Below, in pieces: positions 1 through 13,280 of a stretch of 64,000 bases of DNA. How positions within the stretch are numbered: the stretch's first letter is position 1; each line of letters opens with the position of its first letter. The notes beneath the pieces are model-generated. The model saw only the letters and a list, made by a program, of their open reading frames with translations. It made no database searches and had not been told where the DNA came from. The position numbers were made by a program, and so were the translations under genes. The stretch is from Lophius americanus (taxonomy: Eukaryota > Chordata > Actinopteri > Lophiiformes > Lophiidae). Where the stretch lies: NCBI GenBank assembly GCA_037951165.1, contig JBBDHG010000015.1:4053501-4117500 (forward strand). Direction: 5' to 3'.

Positions 1-843
1 ACTCCAGTTTCAAACCATAACTGTCGAACTCTGTTGGCGCTGAAGTGGCTTTTGTATATCACCACTTATCATATTTATTCTAATGTCTAACACCGAAAAG
101 GCCGGCAGGTCTGGTTGGACACCCAGGAGAGAGAGAGACTCAAGGTGAAGCTCAGGTTCATTTTTATACCATTATAATCAGAAACATTCCTTCAATAACT
201 TGCAATCTTGGAAGTAACTTGGAACAATTATGTCCAAACCCAGGAATGACACATTGTTTGTGAGAACCCTGTGTATTCCAAGGGGAGAGTGGTGGAAGTG
301 GGTAAAAAAGAAATAGGAACAATAAAGAGAACATGCGAGCGGTTCCCCCTCCACTACCGGATCATCTTATTCAACATCAGAGACACACGTCTACTACAGA
401 GACACAGAACCCAGACATTTCAGGGCAGGTTTCCTGGCGATGAAAGATAAGTTAACTGTGAGAGGTCAAGAAGCAAAGGAAGGATTAGGGGTTAATGTTG
501 ACTGTTAATCCATCAAAGGAGAAAACAGATGAAAAAGCAAACCACTGAGGAACTGAGCAAGCAAGAGAGAATAGCAAACAAGCTGAATCCTATCCTTCAG
601 CCTCTTGAATGGCTCCAGATTTTGGATTTGTCAGTGCAATACATTAATTTCTCCAAGACAGGGATGCCCGGAGTAGACTGGAATACTAACTCATGTAAAG
701 ACACCAACAGTGAAGAACCAGAGGGTGATAAGCCAGAGAGTACACAGGCAGTGAGTGTGTGTGTGTGTGAGTGTGTTTTCCATCTTCTGTAATATCTGAG
801 TAGCAGGATTCAAAATGTGAGCTTCACCCACTGCACTTTATAC
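1..843 (-). other. Intron sequence at window edge
   Basis: Start of the phldb1 intron that follows the last visible exon. It holds a short GT-rich tract near 753-775 and no exon I can support. An 87-codon open frame on the plus strand at 529-792 runs into that GT tract and has no recognisable family. Confidence 0.7.
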
Positions 844-981
844 CTTGTCTTTCTCCCTCTGGATGGCGCTCTCCAGCTCGTCCAGCTTGTGCTGTAGCTG
901 AGTGATGATGTCCGATTCAGCCTCTATCTGGTCGAGCTCCGCCTGCCTCTCGCCCTGCAGCAAGGCGCGCTCCATCTCTGC
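844..981 (-). CDS. phldb1: phldb1 exon: coiled coil, second part
   Basis: The exon encodes 46 codons, AEMERALLQGERQAELDQIE followed by AESDIITQLQHKL and ending IQREKDK, all consistent with a continuous amphipathic helix. AEMERALLQGER is identical to the mammalian protein. The acceptor is ATCTTCCAG (AG at 983-982); the donor AAG|GTATAA with GT at 843-842. The intron separating it from the previous exon is only 158 bp, the shortest in the window. The next downstream exon of the gene must lie before base 1. Confidence 0.94.
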
Positions 982-1139
982 CTGGAAGATTAGACCAAAC
1001 ATCCCCGTCAGATTCAGGCATCTTGAGGATAACAGCACCAACCGGTAAAGTGGTCTATGGACACGGTGTCGCCTCTAAGTGTTTGTTTGTTGAGTTTAGA
1101 CTGGAGTAAGATAATATTCCATCTTCTGCGCTCTAGTAC

Positions 1140-1286
1140 CTCTTGTTTGGACTCCTGCAGTTGTTGCTCCAGCTCCATCAGCCGGCTCTTGAGCTCATCG
1201 ATCCGAGCGAGGACTCGAACCCGCTCGTCCTCCAGGTAGCCCAACTCCACACGAGCTGTGCTGCCGGAAGTGGATGAATCCTCGTG
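1140..1286 (-). CDS. phldb1: phldb1 exon: coiled coil, first part
   Basis: The exon encodes 49 codons: HEDSSTSGSTARVELGYLED, then a heptad-rich helix with ERVRVLARIDELKSRLMELE and QQLQESKQE. This is the start of the long coiled coil that LL5 proteins use for self-association and partner binding. The acceptor is CCTATGCAG (AG at 1288-1287); the donor GAG|GTACTA with GT at 1139-1138. Phase 0 at both ends. A stretch around 1213-1225 resembles a tRNA T-arm on the plus strand, but it is simply the coding sequence for the ERVRV segment. Confidence 0.94.
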
Positions 1287-2959
1287 CTGCATAGGTTGAA
1301 AACAGGAGATCAGGCTTTCAAGGGAGGACGAGAAAAACTAGGTTTAGGGCGATTAACAGACCAAAATGTGTAAATTCTCCCTGTCTCTAGTGCCCAGTCT
1401 GTGGTCCAGTCAGTTTCTGGCCCAAGACCCACCATGCAACTAAGTTTATAACTCTGTTCAGTTGTTTGTGTGTCGTCATGCCGACAAACTAACCTCCTTG
1501 GTGAAAACATATCCGACCACACAAGATGATAAAGGCAGTGGAATAAAAAGTACAGTAGTTGTCTTCACAATGTAGTGGAGAGTAGGAAAGGGTAACAGTA
1601 AATAAAAAAACTCATGTAGAAAGAGGTTGAACTTATTTCACTCACATTATACCTATAGTACATTACTTTATATTATTCTAATCTTTATTATTTCAGCTGA
1701 AAAAATATGTATCTGTTCTTAATATCAGTTATTCTTCCGTTTTCTTGATATTTGCTCATTCCCCAGTAAAAAGCTTAAATTACTGTCAAAGAAAAATTTG
1801 GTTTAGGAAGGCCATAGCTTTCTGCAAATAGTTAATGAGCAATTACTCTGGTGTTTTTATTGTTATCTCTCAATTCTAAACGCAGTCTTCTTGTAATTTT
1901 TAGCCAAAAAAACACTTTTTGTTAAAAATGATTAATTATGAAAATTTTGGATAATAGCACAATTAAGGGCAATCTATTTTGAATCATGAATCCAAATGAT
2001 TATGACCTTAACAATAGAGACAGAAGAAATGAACAGGAAAGAAAAAACAGAGAAAGGAGATGTGACAAATGAGAAATAAGGCAGGAGAAAAAGTTTACCA
2101 GAGGAAGTAGGTGCCCCCGTTCAAATGAAAAGCAAATATATATGATTAAAAAAGGTAAGAAGGGTGCAGGGAGTAGATGGATATAGTTGTGTGTACCTTG
2201 TTTTCCCTATTATACACCTCAGTCTTCAACCCTGATGATTGTCTCCATCATAAGTAGGACATTAGTACAACGTTGCATCGCATGCATGCTGTTAATCTTA
2301 CATGCATCCATGTTCCATGTTATCTCCTAGTTTGATTCTACGTGAGGTAATTAAGAAGAGAATGTTCTGGTTTGGTTTCAATCATAGCAGGTTTTCCTTC
2401 AAATCGAACACAGCTCTAGTCACTGTGAGTCGATTCTGCTACAAAGTGTTGGATTAGAGGATACTAAGATCCCAGCAGGGAAGGTATTAACAGGTGACCA
2501 GCAGTCTGCAGTCATGCACAACAACTGGATTCCTTATTGGAATGTGAAAAATCGGTGTTCTGTGTTGATCTCGAGAAGTTTGTCCAAGAAGCCTGAGGTA
2601 GAACATTTTGTACAAGGACAAAAGTACAGACTTCATAGATTATATCTGATTAGGAATGTTTGGAATGAAGACTGGGCTTTACTGGCCAATGAGGTGATAA
2701 GATAAGATAATGTCAACATGATACGAACAGACTTGAAGAAGCATGAGCAGATTCTCGTAAAGTGAAACCTTCTGTAGGATCCCGTGGAATCCCCCGAAGT
2801 CACTCAATGAATCATTGATTTACAAAGCCGAGCACATCGTTTGGCCATGCTGGTTCAACATGCAAAGCGCATCGTTGTCGGCGGATAAGCATTCCCTCTG
2901 ACCTGTCTGTCTCCATTGTGCAATGCTGATGCTGTGCTTGGGGCAGGAGATGACCTCAC
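1287..2959 (-). other. Intron, nothing recognised
   Basis: This 1.67 kb phldb1 intron is AT-rich, with A- and T-runs at 1600-2160. I see no repeat family, RNA gene or exon in it. Confidence 0.7.
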
Positions 2960-3208
2960 CTCCTGATGAGTGCTCTCTGTACTACTACACTCCTCCTTCA
3001 GGTTCTCCTCGTCGCTCTCTCTTCGTTTCTGCATCAGGGAGGGCAGCATCCCTCCATGGACAAAGTCCAGCGATGGCCTCTGCCCTGGGCCATCCGACAG
3101 CCCCCCGGGGAAAGCTGTCCTTCCCGAAGCTAGGGGCTCCAAGTTGGTGCTCTCTCCTTTGTTATATTCAGCACAGAGGTTCAGGATGGTCTCCAGTCGT
3201 TGTCTCTC
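2960..3208 (-). CDS. phldb1: phldb1 exon: charged helix and acidic linker
   Basis: The exon encodes 83 whole codons. It begins ERQRLETILNLCAEYNKGE, continuing the helix left by the large exon, passes a divergent Gly/Pro/Ser linker (about residues 20-60), and ends with SDEENLKEECSSTESTHQE, nearly identical to mammalian PHLDB1. The acceptor is GATTCTTTGCAG (AG at 3210-3209) and the donor GAG|GTGAGG with GT at 2959-2958. Both ends are phase 0. The opposite strand also has open frames across this exon (148 codons), but they lack splice-site logic and family similarity and are shadows. Confidence 0.95.
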
Positions 3209-6200
3209 CTGCAAAGAATCACAGAATGATAACGTTGGATGGATGTCACATAAGGGTTCGAGAATGAATGCGCAACTGCAACATCTCATTTATCCTGTTG
3301 GACATCAATTCAACAAAATCAACCGGACTGAGGAGAGATACATAAACGTCTCTGTAAACGAAAACGGATATTTTGCACTGAAGCTACTGGCAGGTGATAA
3401 ATTGAAGACTAAATGACTGTTATGGTTATGTGAAGGCCGGGTGGGGGGGTGTATAAGTGATTTAGAATGTAACTCCTCCCTTATTTACAAATCTAACTCG
3501 TTCAAAGTGAAATAAATCTTTATCTTTACACTTACTTCTCTAGAAATTACATAAAAACGAGATTCTTAAATGGATTTAACATGGCGCCCAGCGTGTTACT
3601 TATTAGTCCTATGGTTCATTATGTACATGTATATGTTCTAACGTGCTGTTTTATGTTCCTTTAACTTTATTAATTTTAGTGTGTTTAATTTTTAAGGGCA
3701 TATGGAGTAGAAGTTAGAGAAGAATTACATTTTTACTTTAAAATTACACAATATGAAAAGAAACCTCTACAGGGAAATTTGAAAAGTGTACATAAAGTTG
3801 TGTGACACAATCTTGAAAAGTTTTTTAGTTAGCCCTGGAGAAACTCATCACTGATTCTGTGAAATCCCACTCACAGAATGAGCGTATAGGTAACTTGTAA
3901 CCATGGAAACAAGTTTTAAATTGGAGTTAAGCTAAAGAATCAAAACCTGGCTGACAGACATATGGACAGAATCCATTCCTAGATTTCTCAGCGCACTTGG
4001 CAGGTGATTAAAAAGAAAAACGCAATTCATCACATGATACATTAAACCGCTATACTTTAAAAATAAAGATTAAATAGAGAATCTCTAAAGTAACTCTGAC
4101 TGGATGTATTCATTTGCAGGATATATTTGAGACACAGCAGACGTGACATTTATCGTGACCTCTTTCACCCCTGAAGCACAAAGCGACCCACTCTGCCTTC
4201 TCCCTCAAATGCTACATTCTAGTCAGATTGCAGGCTTTGACTTGCTGCTCAGCTGTCACTATGAGGGGTCAGGCCACCTATGGGCGCTCCAGAAGACCAG
4301 GCCACAACAGGGTGACCTCTGAACTCTTAGAAAATCAGCTGCTGTCTGCTGTTGTAGGCCTCTGCTGCAGACGCAGCATCCCTGAGGTCTACAGACACAA
4401 CCTTTAAGCCACTCATAAATTAAGGGATCAACCATGAAAATTAAGAAACAACATTGGATTAACGTTTAGAATAAAATTAAGTGCTTGTCGGATTCGTCAT
4501 TCACATGAGTTATAACGTCAGCAATCAAGTATCAAAGCTCCTTCTTGTCTTTGGAAACAGGCTTTAGTTGGGTTGGTTGTTTTTAAACATCACATGTTTT
4601 AAATACTAGTGCAGATCAGATTTTCAACCAAGGTTTCTGCATGTGTTATTCGGAAAATTATTTCCCAAATTTTAAATACAAGCCCTACAGGTGAGAATCT
4701 GAGGAAGAGGCTGTGTTTGCCATTCTATTTTATTACTTGTGAGCTCTCGGTTAGATTTTTTAATTAGTTAGTGAACTTTCTAGTGCACTAGAATGTAATA
4801 GAACACGACTATATATACATCCAGTCAGAACTTCAATTCAGTTTCAGCTGCTTTACTATAATATAAGAGCGATTCGATACGTATTTAGTGAGTTCAGGTC
4901 CTGGTTCCCGGGCCTGCAAAATTGTTCTACACCAAAAACAATCTGTGTTACTTGTCCCTCAGAGGGAGCATCTGCTTGATTAGAAGCTACAGTCCCACTA
5001 TTAGCTTCAACCTGTAATCTGGGAACAGATAGCTTTTAACTGAGTGGGTGGGTTAAAAACCCCCTTTGGGTGTGAAACAGTGCTGCATGTGCTAATTTCT
5101 GAAAAGAACTTGAAACTACTCATGAGTCCTCCCACTCAACATCTGCTTGAACATACACACGGATACACACGGAGCTCCATGTCTGCCTTGGTTTAGACAA
5201 AACGCTGATTGAAAGCCGGCACTTGCTGAGTCTCATTTGATTACAAGACAGCCTTTACGCTACTAAACCTGTATAATGGATGAGGAGAAGATTATAAAAA
5301 CGTATGGCTGTCGGGCCCAAACATATATCAACCTGATAAAGCATCAAATGTTGCGCCTAACCATTTGCATGTTGACAGATTTGCATGAATCCCATATTTA
5401 CTGTATTTTCATGTGGGTCTTTTAAAAGTCTGGGGATGTTTTTGTTTTATGTTCTGAGGTTGCTGCCGCCATAGGCGCTAAAAATTCCTTTATTTTATAC
5501 GTCTGATGTCTCTCTGAAGATGTCATTAGTAGCATCCTTGGGGCTCTGAGAGCTGGCTGGGAAGGACTGAGGTGATACACAAAAAAAATCAGTGACTAAA
5601 TCAAAAGCAATCACACAATTGCCAAGTCTTTCCATATCCCACTAGGAAAAAGTGATGCACTGGCTATAAAAACATGTCTCCACAACAGTTCACTGAGGCT
5701 ATGCACATATATGTCTTTTTGATTTGCCTTTGTGAATGTCTAAGAAATATATCACAGAATACAACAAATATATCACAGAATACAACTTATAAGGACATTA
5801 TAATGACATTAATGACATCAATGACCAAACCTAATTAAAAAAATTCAACTTCAAATTCCCCTTAAAATACAGAATGGAAATTTGGATTTACTCACTCTCA
5901 TGGTTTTCCTTGTGAGACTCCACAGCTCAAATTGTGAAATGAAGAACACATTGGAGAAGAGGACAGCTTGGCAAAAAAGACAGATGAACAAATACTAGCC
6001 TAAAAAAGCCACAAACCCGCCCCCTCTGGTTAAAAAAAACTAAAAAATATCCTCCAGTAGTGGTGGAAGAGCTCCATGGCAACATTCAATCATCTCATGT
6101 TTGGATAAAATACCATCCAAAACAACTGATGGTTCCGTAGTTAGAATATAGCAGGTATTTAAACATTTAGCGACAGTACACGAGACTAACAGCATAGCAA

Positions 6201-8743
6201 ATGTCTTTAGTGAGCTTCATTAAAATATCTGGAGGAATCACAATCCAAATGACTGGAAAAGATTGGAAAAGCTGCATAATGCTATTTTTATAACATGAAG
6301 AAAAAAAAAAGAGTCCAGAAATTCAGCTGTGAGGTCACCATTTAATGAAGACAACCAGGTAATCTCAGTTGGGTTGGGTTCTTTCTCATGAACGGACTAC
6401 AAAGAACAAATATAAAGATATTTAGGTTTTTAAGCTGTTAATTAATTAATTAATTAGTCCTTAATTAGTCCGTTTGAAAATTCCATATTGGTTTAAGAAT
6501 GTTTGGAAGACGTGTTGCCTTTGCAAAATGGGTCCAATATTTACTCTGCTGTCAACAGCGTGAAACAATCTGTGCTCGCGTTCACTTCTGCCACTGGAAG
6601 GAATCGACTTAACACCTCCTGCTAATTAAAACCAAAAGGTTGTGGAGAGAACCATGTGAAAAGACTCTTCAGTGTGCCGCCTCATTCCTGAAATATCTCT
6701 CCAGTCCACTGCTATTACTAACAGTGCTGCGTAAAATAACTAGTCGACATTGTCGGGTCAAGAAAAACAATTAGACAAAAAATAAAGGTTAAATATATAT
6801 AAAACATATCATCAAGTTTTTTGTTTTTTTAAAGGTTATGCAAAGCATAAAGTTTGGTTTAGCTATTAAAGTATTACACATAATAGGCCTAAAGTAATAG
6901 ATAGCGGTGTTTTTTTTCTCATGTCTTTTTCTTTTTTTGTCATGTCATTAGTTGTTGCCTACTTGTAACAAGCTTTCTAACACATATATTTATATAATAT
7001 ATATTCTGTATATAGAATCATCAGATTGTCTGCGCCTCCTGGTTACTTTTGTTTTTTGGCATTGATTTTGAAAAGTAACCGTCCCTAGTACTGATCTGGC
7101 AACAGTCGCAGTATTTTGGGTCGTGAGAACGGGTATCTTTATCACAATGTTGCCATCTGAACGGTACTTTATTTAAAAGCAAAGAAAAATATTTGCCCTT
7201 CTTAGCTAAAACAGTATCATATGACAACAGGTGTTATGGACCCAGTGCCATGTGTTTTTATTGATGTGTTCTCCACCTGCTGTTTATGGTGGCTGTAGCT
7301 GACACCCCTTTATAAACAGAACATGGGTTTAAAAGCCCCAATTGGCAGTGCTGCGGTGCCAGTGGGCCAGAGAGTTGTGATGTGGGGTAAACGCAGTGCC
7401 ACTGAGATTGGCAACAAACTTGTTGTTGTTCTTAGATTTTGCTTTAACCTTGTCTTTTGCCAAATGAAATGAGACCCTTCATTCCACTTTAAACCATAGA
7501 TGCAGAAACATGTCAGGGGACAAGACCCTAATGGTCGGTATAGATGGGTTCACTTTCAGCCGTTTTAGAGACTTAATGGACGTACAGCAACAAGTCCGGG
7601 ACAATTCCAATGTGGTGTCCGTTCATGGTGTGGTGCACACACCAAAGTCAAAAGACCCACTTTCAAACTCAGGAAATGTGACCATTTGAGGTGCAAGATG
7701 AATCTACCTTATTCTGAAATACATTGTTTGTGTCCAAAGGAAGGTGGTCTGAAGGTGATACAGGTAGAACCAGCTTCTGTGAGCCAAGTTCTGTCAAAGG
7801 GGCATAAAGAAAAACCAAGTCACAGGTTTGTATCCACCCACAACATGGTACACACAAATAAATACAGCTTAGTTTAGCCATGCTTGCTCAAAACTTCCTC
7901 CAGAACAATGAGGTAAAGGGCTGAAACCATACATAACATAACCCTCTGTGAACACAAATTTCATTGCCTTCCAGTTTCTGCACATACTTCAAAGTGCAAC
8001 GTCAACATTAGAGCTATGACTGCTTAACAAAAAACAATAGTACCTTTCAGTTGGTAGGTGAGATCAGGCTGGTACAAATCTCATACATGTGAGTTCTTAC
8101 AGACAGCCTTAGTGCAGGGTCAAAGTCCACCAAAGTCAGGGTCTGTGAGAGGGGAGGGAGTACTTCTACCAGACAACCAGGAGTTTGTGGAGGAATGCAT
8201 GGTTGTCCAACCCCAGCTCAGACATTCCACTGGCTTCTTTCTCACCTAATGGTTGACTGTCATGACAACTGGGTTCGATGAAGCCCTTGATTATTATGAA
8301 TCTTTCAAACGTTCTTTTACTCCAGACAAGATAATTAAACAATTGCTTTTCAGGTGAGAAATTAAAATGAGACACAGTCATAACAAGTTATACAAATTGC
8401 TGCAGACTAAATATGACACAAAAGTATAATAGTACTAATGCTCCCTGATTAGAAACTACATTTAAAAAAATATGTACCGTTCGTTTATAAGGTCGATGAC
8501 CAAAGGCGATGCACCTGAAAATAGGAAAAGTCAGACGGGCACTATATAATGAAATCAAAGTAATTAACTGTATATGAAAAAAAGACTCACAATGGTTACT
8601 TTTTCGGAAACCTGCCTCCAGCGATAAAAGATAGACAGGAAATTGAATGCTCTCTGAAAACAGTGTTCTCAAATTCCACATATTGCTTGCTGAAAGTGAA
8701 ACGTGACCGTTTTTAAGATCGAATTTTACATGGATAAAAATAC

Positions 8744-9151
8744 TAGAGGCGCACCAATCAATCGATTGGCTAGCCGATGGATGAGTGCCGGAAGGCTTAG
8801 TTTGATTTAATCAGTATTTGGTCGAGGAGCCTCTTTGCTTGAAACCAAGTATTAGTTACCATGGCTACAAACATAACGCCAGCAAACCAGAAAACACCAG
8901 AATACACAAAGTTTGCAATGCGTAAAGACAAAATAAGTTGTGGAGGAACAACCCCGAAAACGCTCAGCACTTCAAATTTAATAACCCGAGGAACATAGCA
9001 GGTTTAAAGAAGCTAACGTTAGCAAGATGGCTACAGCTAACGAAAATGCAATTATGGTTCTAAAAAATCTGTTTTGGCCAAAATCGGTATCGGCCGGTCA
9101 GACTTTATAAAACTCTGTGATGCAACAAGAAATTGCATTGATGCACCTCTA
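8744..9151. mobile_element. hAT-like non-autonomous element
   Basis: The left end TAGAGGCGCACCAAT and the right end, read on the other strand, TAGAGGTGCATCAAT form terminal inverted repeats. The flanking 8-mers AAAAATAC and AAGAAAAC agree at six of eight positions, compatible with a decayed hAT 8 bp target duplication. The interior (8940-9050) contains a module with CCGAGGAACATAGCAGG and CTAACGTTAGC that recurs twice in the next element. No transposase frame is present. Confidence 0.6.
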
Positions 9152-9777
9152 AAGAAAACAATAAAACAATAAATTCTTTACATGTTGGGGGCCTTGTGGC
9201 CATTGTTTATTTTACTTCAAAGCCCTGCTATAAACACACAATCTCCAGAAAACAGAACCTAAAGTGAGTGGAGTGACACCAGCACCACCAAAACATCTCT
9301 TCTAGCCAAACACAAAGCTTTACTATTTGTGTGTCAGTGGGAGCTTTGACTCTTTCCTGCCAGCTCTGGTTAGTTACAGTGTGGGTACTATGTTAAAATG
9401 AACGAGTTTAACAGCAGGACTGGGAACTTGTTTTCAGTGCAGATTATATGCCTCCTTCCACAAACACAAAGAGTACAGAAGTCACATCGAGTGAAACAGC
9501 GGAATGAAAGGAGGTAACTGTAAGGATCAATTCTGAACCAAGATTCTGTCACAACCCTTCAAAATATGTTCATAAACATATCTTATTGCATTCTCTAGCT
9601 ATCTAGAGACTATTCTGAACGGGACGCACCTGCCATATTGATTCAACCAGCCAGAGAGTTTATTGATCTGATGGCGGGTAGTATGCTCTGATTTACTTTT
9701 TACATTGTCTGTCTCAATGTGTCAGTCCAGTGATGACACATGACATTTATTTCTTCAACCCAGAAACGTTCGGCGAA

Positions 9778-10360
9778 ACAAACTTAATCGCATACTTCCA
9801 ACTTAATCACCCCGAGGAACATAGGAAGTTTAGCGACTAAAGCTAGCAGGAGCTGAGAGCCAGCCCCAAACTCAATGTATCTAAATATTTATCCTGGTGG
9901 AACAACCCTGAAACCCTCAGCACAACAAACTTAATAACACAGTTCAAGTGAAATCGTCCCGAGGAACAGCAAGTTGAGAAGCTAATGTTAGCAGAGTGGC
10001 TAAATCTAGCGGGAGCTCAGAACCAGCCCCGAGCCCTGAAGTCCTTGAACAAAGCCAGCATTTAATGGACTGATCGACGCTTACAAAGTTTAATTTTCAC
10101 TTTGAAATGTCATACATTTGGTTAAAGGAATGCACTGCGGGATACATTCATTTCAACAAGTCAAAATACATTCACATGCCGACCAGCGTATTTACTTCCA
10201 CTGTAATCCTTCAAAATAGCAGCACTTAAAATACACTATTCATTATGATTTTTAAACTTAAAATGAAAACTAATCGAAATTGGTAAAAATCGTTATCAAT
10301 CAATCAAAATTTATAAAAAATCTGTGATCAGCCAAGAAAATTGCAATCGGTGCACCTCTA
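9778..10360. mobile_element. Related hAT-like element, 5' end lost
   Basis: The right end GCAATCGGTGCACCTCTA matches the terminus of the element at 8744-9151, and the inner sequence CTGTGATCAGCCAAG also aligns. The module with CCCGAGGAACA and AGCTAATGTTAGC occurs twice inside (about 9805-9860 and 9890-10020). The matching left terminus was not found. Together with its neighbour this makes at least three copies of the same module. Confidence 0.5.
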
Positions 10361-12145
10361 GTTAAAGTGTTTGTATTTTTTTTTATTCTACTTGAGATAC
10401 ATTTTTTTACTTATTATTTTTTTTATTTTTTTACTAAAAATACGATATAATTTACATGGAAACCTTATAGAGTAATAACTATTGTTATTACTGACGTCAA
10501 TTTTATATGTCACTGTGTAAAATACAATAAACATATTGTTTTAAATAAGACAATATTTCCATAAATATGTCAATGGAAAAGTCATGGACTATCACCATGT
10601 GAGATTTGGTGAAAATCCAGACCTTAATAAATGACATGTTTAGTTTAATTCAGCATAGATAGGCGCTCTACTGAGTGCCTATGTCGTATTTTGATGGATG
10701 CAACAATATGGTTGTTGTTAATCCCATTTGCTACAACATATGTTGTGCACTTAGGAATCATTCCATTTATTTACTCTCCTTTGTACACAGTTTTTCTCAT
10801 TTGACATCCTACATCTCACTCTGTCAGCTTTCCCCTCATTAAGTCATCATGATCTCCCACTTCGCTCTGTTCCTTCCATATTTTCATCCTCCCAGCAGTG
10901 AGCAACACTTCCTCATGTCTCCCCCTCTCCCCTGGGAGTCACCATCTCCTGTTTTCTCTCATGCCCTTTAATGTTTCTCCTCCTCCCCGAGCACCCCGAG
11001 GCCATTCTCCGTCTGTGTACCTTTGATCAGGGCAATTACTTGAGTGTGCAGCCTTATTCTACTTCGGCTAGTTGGCCTACGTCACAGGCGTAAACAGAAA
11101 TCTCCCACGCGTAGTATTCCAAGAGTAAGCCGGCAAAGTTCAACAAAGCCTTATTCTCTACATATATCTGCAAGTACTCTGCAACAGCCTACAAAACAAA
11201 CCCCATTCATGATCACAGTGTGATCCCTGGAGGATTCAGGTCCCAGAGGAGGAACAAACAGATGATTCTCACAAGAATTCTGATTCATTTCTTTTTTTTT
11301 TCTCCTCCTGTGGAACGCACAAGAATCAAAGCCAGGCAAGGAGAATGAGACAAGGAGGCTCTCAAGCGGTAGACAACCTCTCAGTAAATAACAAGTCAGT
11401 GGTTTTCCATATTGATGTTACTGGCACTGATCTCAAGATGAAACTATTGAGCTGTTACTCAGTTACTGACAACCAGTGGAAATGCTGAGGCTTCCACTGG
11501 GATCCGACCTCCGGAAGCATATCTCCAAGTGAGGATTGGCTACCAGTTATCATGTCACACACTTCTTCTATAGAGAGGAGAACAGCAAAAACTACATCCA
11601 GTGATTATAGGCTCTCTCTCATGCTGTTGTGAATAACAAATGGTCTTGCTGCTTGAACATTATTACGGTAGAATTACATCTAAAAAAATCAGTCAGTTAC
11701 ATCAGCTTTTGGCAGAAATTAGGAGATAAATATAAATACCCCTCCCAAAATCAACAAGTTAATTGCCACTGGTTGGTAAAGTAGTGCACTGCTGTTCTGG
11801 AAGTGAGCGTTTAACCAGAAGAGATTTGGAGAGCGTGCCAGCCAAATCAAACAGCAGCACTAACCATTCAGTTGGCCAGCTGTCTGAGTGGAGGATGCAC
11901 ACAGTTGCCTGGAGCTCAAACAGTCAAGTTACTCTATACGGTTTCCATGTAAATTATATCATATTTTTATCAGCACAAACAAAGTCTGCTCAGAGAAACT
12001 TGGACAACAGCCACAATCAATGTCTCGCGTCTGCATGCCTCCGCCAAACATTCAAGTTGGAGTTTACATCCATGTTTGTCCAGCAGGGGGTGTAACGGCT
12101 CACAAAAAAGCTCTGAGATCTTGAGGGGTGGCTAAAATTGCATGA

Positions 12146-12270
12146 GGCCACTGTGACCCCTAGACCACCACATTCTAAGCAGTTCCTCAGAGAGTCCAAG
12201 CGGAAATTTCTGGCAAGTTGGAAGAAATTTCATTAAGGGATTCCTGATATATCGCTTTCAGAAAAAACGG
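12146..12270 (+). repeat. Dispersed fish repeat fragment
   Basis: The order GGCCACTGTGACC, GAGTCCAAGCGGA, GAAGAAATTTC, ATTCCTGATATATCG follows a very common dispersed teleost repeat as I know it. It is decayed. The class (DNA element or retroposon) cannot be decided from this piece. Confidence 0.5.
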
Positions 12271-12321
12271 TTCCATACAGACAGTGTCAGTTTGGGTTTA
12301 AACTGCATTTTCTACATAATT

Positions 12322-12599
12322 GACGTGGTACACCATGGACAAAAGTGCCGATGATCACAGGAGCAATACATTGAGACAACACCCATTGGCGCTCAAATTC
12401 ATAAACACACAAAAGTTAGAGTCGTTGGTACACATACAATATGTTGCATGTCTCTGGACTGTGGGAGGAAGTCGAAGTATTCTGAGAGAACCCACAAAAA
12501 CACTCACGCAAAAGACAACATGCAAACTCAGGGGGATTTGGAATCCGGACCCTTTTGCTGTGAGGCAACAGGGCCACCCACTATGCCTCCGTGCTGCCC
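12322..12599 (-). mobile_element. Retroposon with GGGCAGCACGG head
   Basis: Read on the minus strand it starts GGGCAGCACGGAGG and continues with TGCCTCACAGC, GCATGTTGTC, GGGTTCTCTC and CTTCCTCCCACAGTCC, then reaches CATGGTGTACC. This is the usual order of a widespread teleost retroposon. It is the most complete copy in the window. The 104-codon plus-strand open frame over it is a shadow. Confidence 0.65.
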
Positions 12600-13059
12600 T
12601 GTTACTAATCCAGAAACATTTAAATATGGTTTAAAGTAATACCAATTTGATTTTGGATAAGGCTTAACTGATTTGAAGGGATGATTTGGCCTTGATAGAG
12701 GTTTGCGCTATACTGACCATCATTCTCGGTTTGCCTGTGTCCGTTGGTTGATTGGCATATTTTACAACAGGATTATGAACAAACTACCAGATTGATCTGA
12801 GTTTGGTCAATTGCGGTCCAGATTTTGGAAAAAATGTGGATAAGGGGGCCAATTCAAGAATAACTTTTCACGTTAATTTTACATTACTAGATTGGGAGTT
12901 ATTCAACGAAACTTTTAAGAGGAGTGGTCCGTGTCTGGTTGGCCTATAAGTATGAGTAGAATTGTACAGAATCTACCGTGTGCAATGCTAGTTTTCAAAG
13001 ATAAACTACAAACAGTGCATACCAATCTTAGTCAAATGTTTTGTATGTTTACACAAGAA

Positions 13060-13280
13060 AGCTGTGTTTCCACTGAAGAATCTTCGGTGTAGCACCCTTG
13101 AAAGTTAACCATACAAAATGACCTGTTTTGTGTTTCCACTACAAGCATTACACTGAATGTAAGCCTGGCTGTTACAGAGGCTTCAGGGGATAACACTTTC
13201 CATTTTCCAGCATTTTGGAAAGAACAGAGGAGACCTTTCTTGGTCTTAAGAGGTCCCAGTATTTTAAACTGTACTACATA
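13060..13280. repeat. Dispersed repeat fragment
   Basis: Two phrases, GTGTTTCCACTGAAGAATC and TTTGTGTTTCCACTACAAGC, resemble a known fish repeat with paired gtgtttccact motifs. Boundaries and class are uncertain. Confidence 0.3.

Noticed and set aside
1201..1230. Plus-strand GAGGACTCGAACCCGC resembling a tRNA T-arm
   Set aside because: It lies inside the phldb1 coiled-coil exon and no other tRNA elements surround it.
2923..3416. Plus-strand open frames of 114 and 148 codons
   Set aside because: They are antisense to the phldb1 exon at 2960-3208, which has family similarity and correct splice sites.
12320..12639. Plus-strand frames of 104 and 63 codons
   Set aside because: They lie antisense on a recognisable retroposon.
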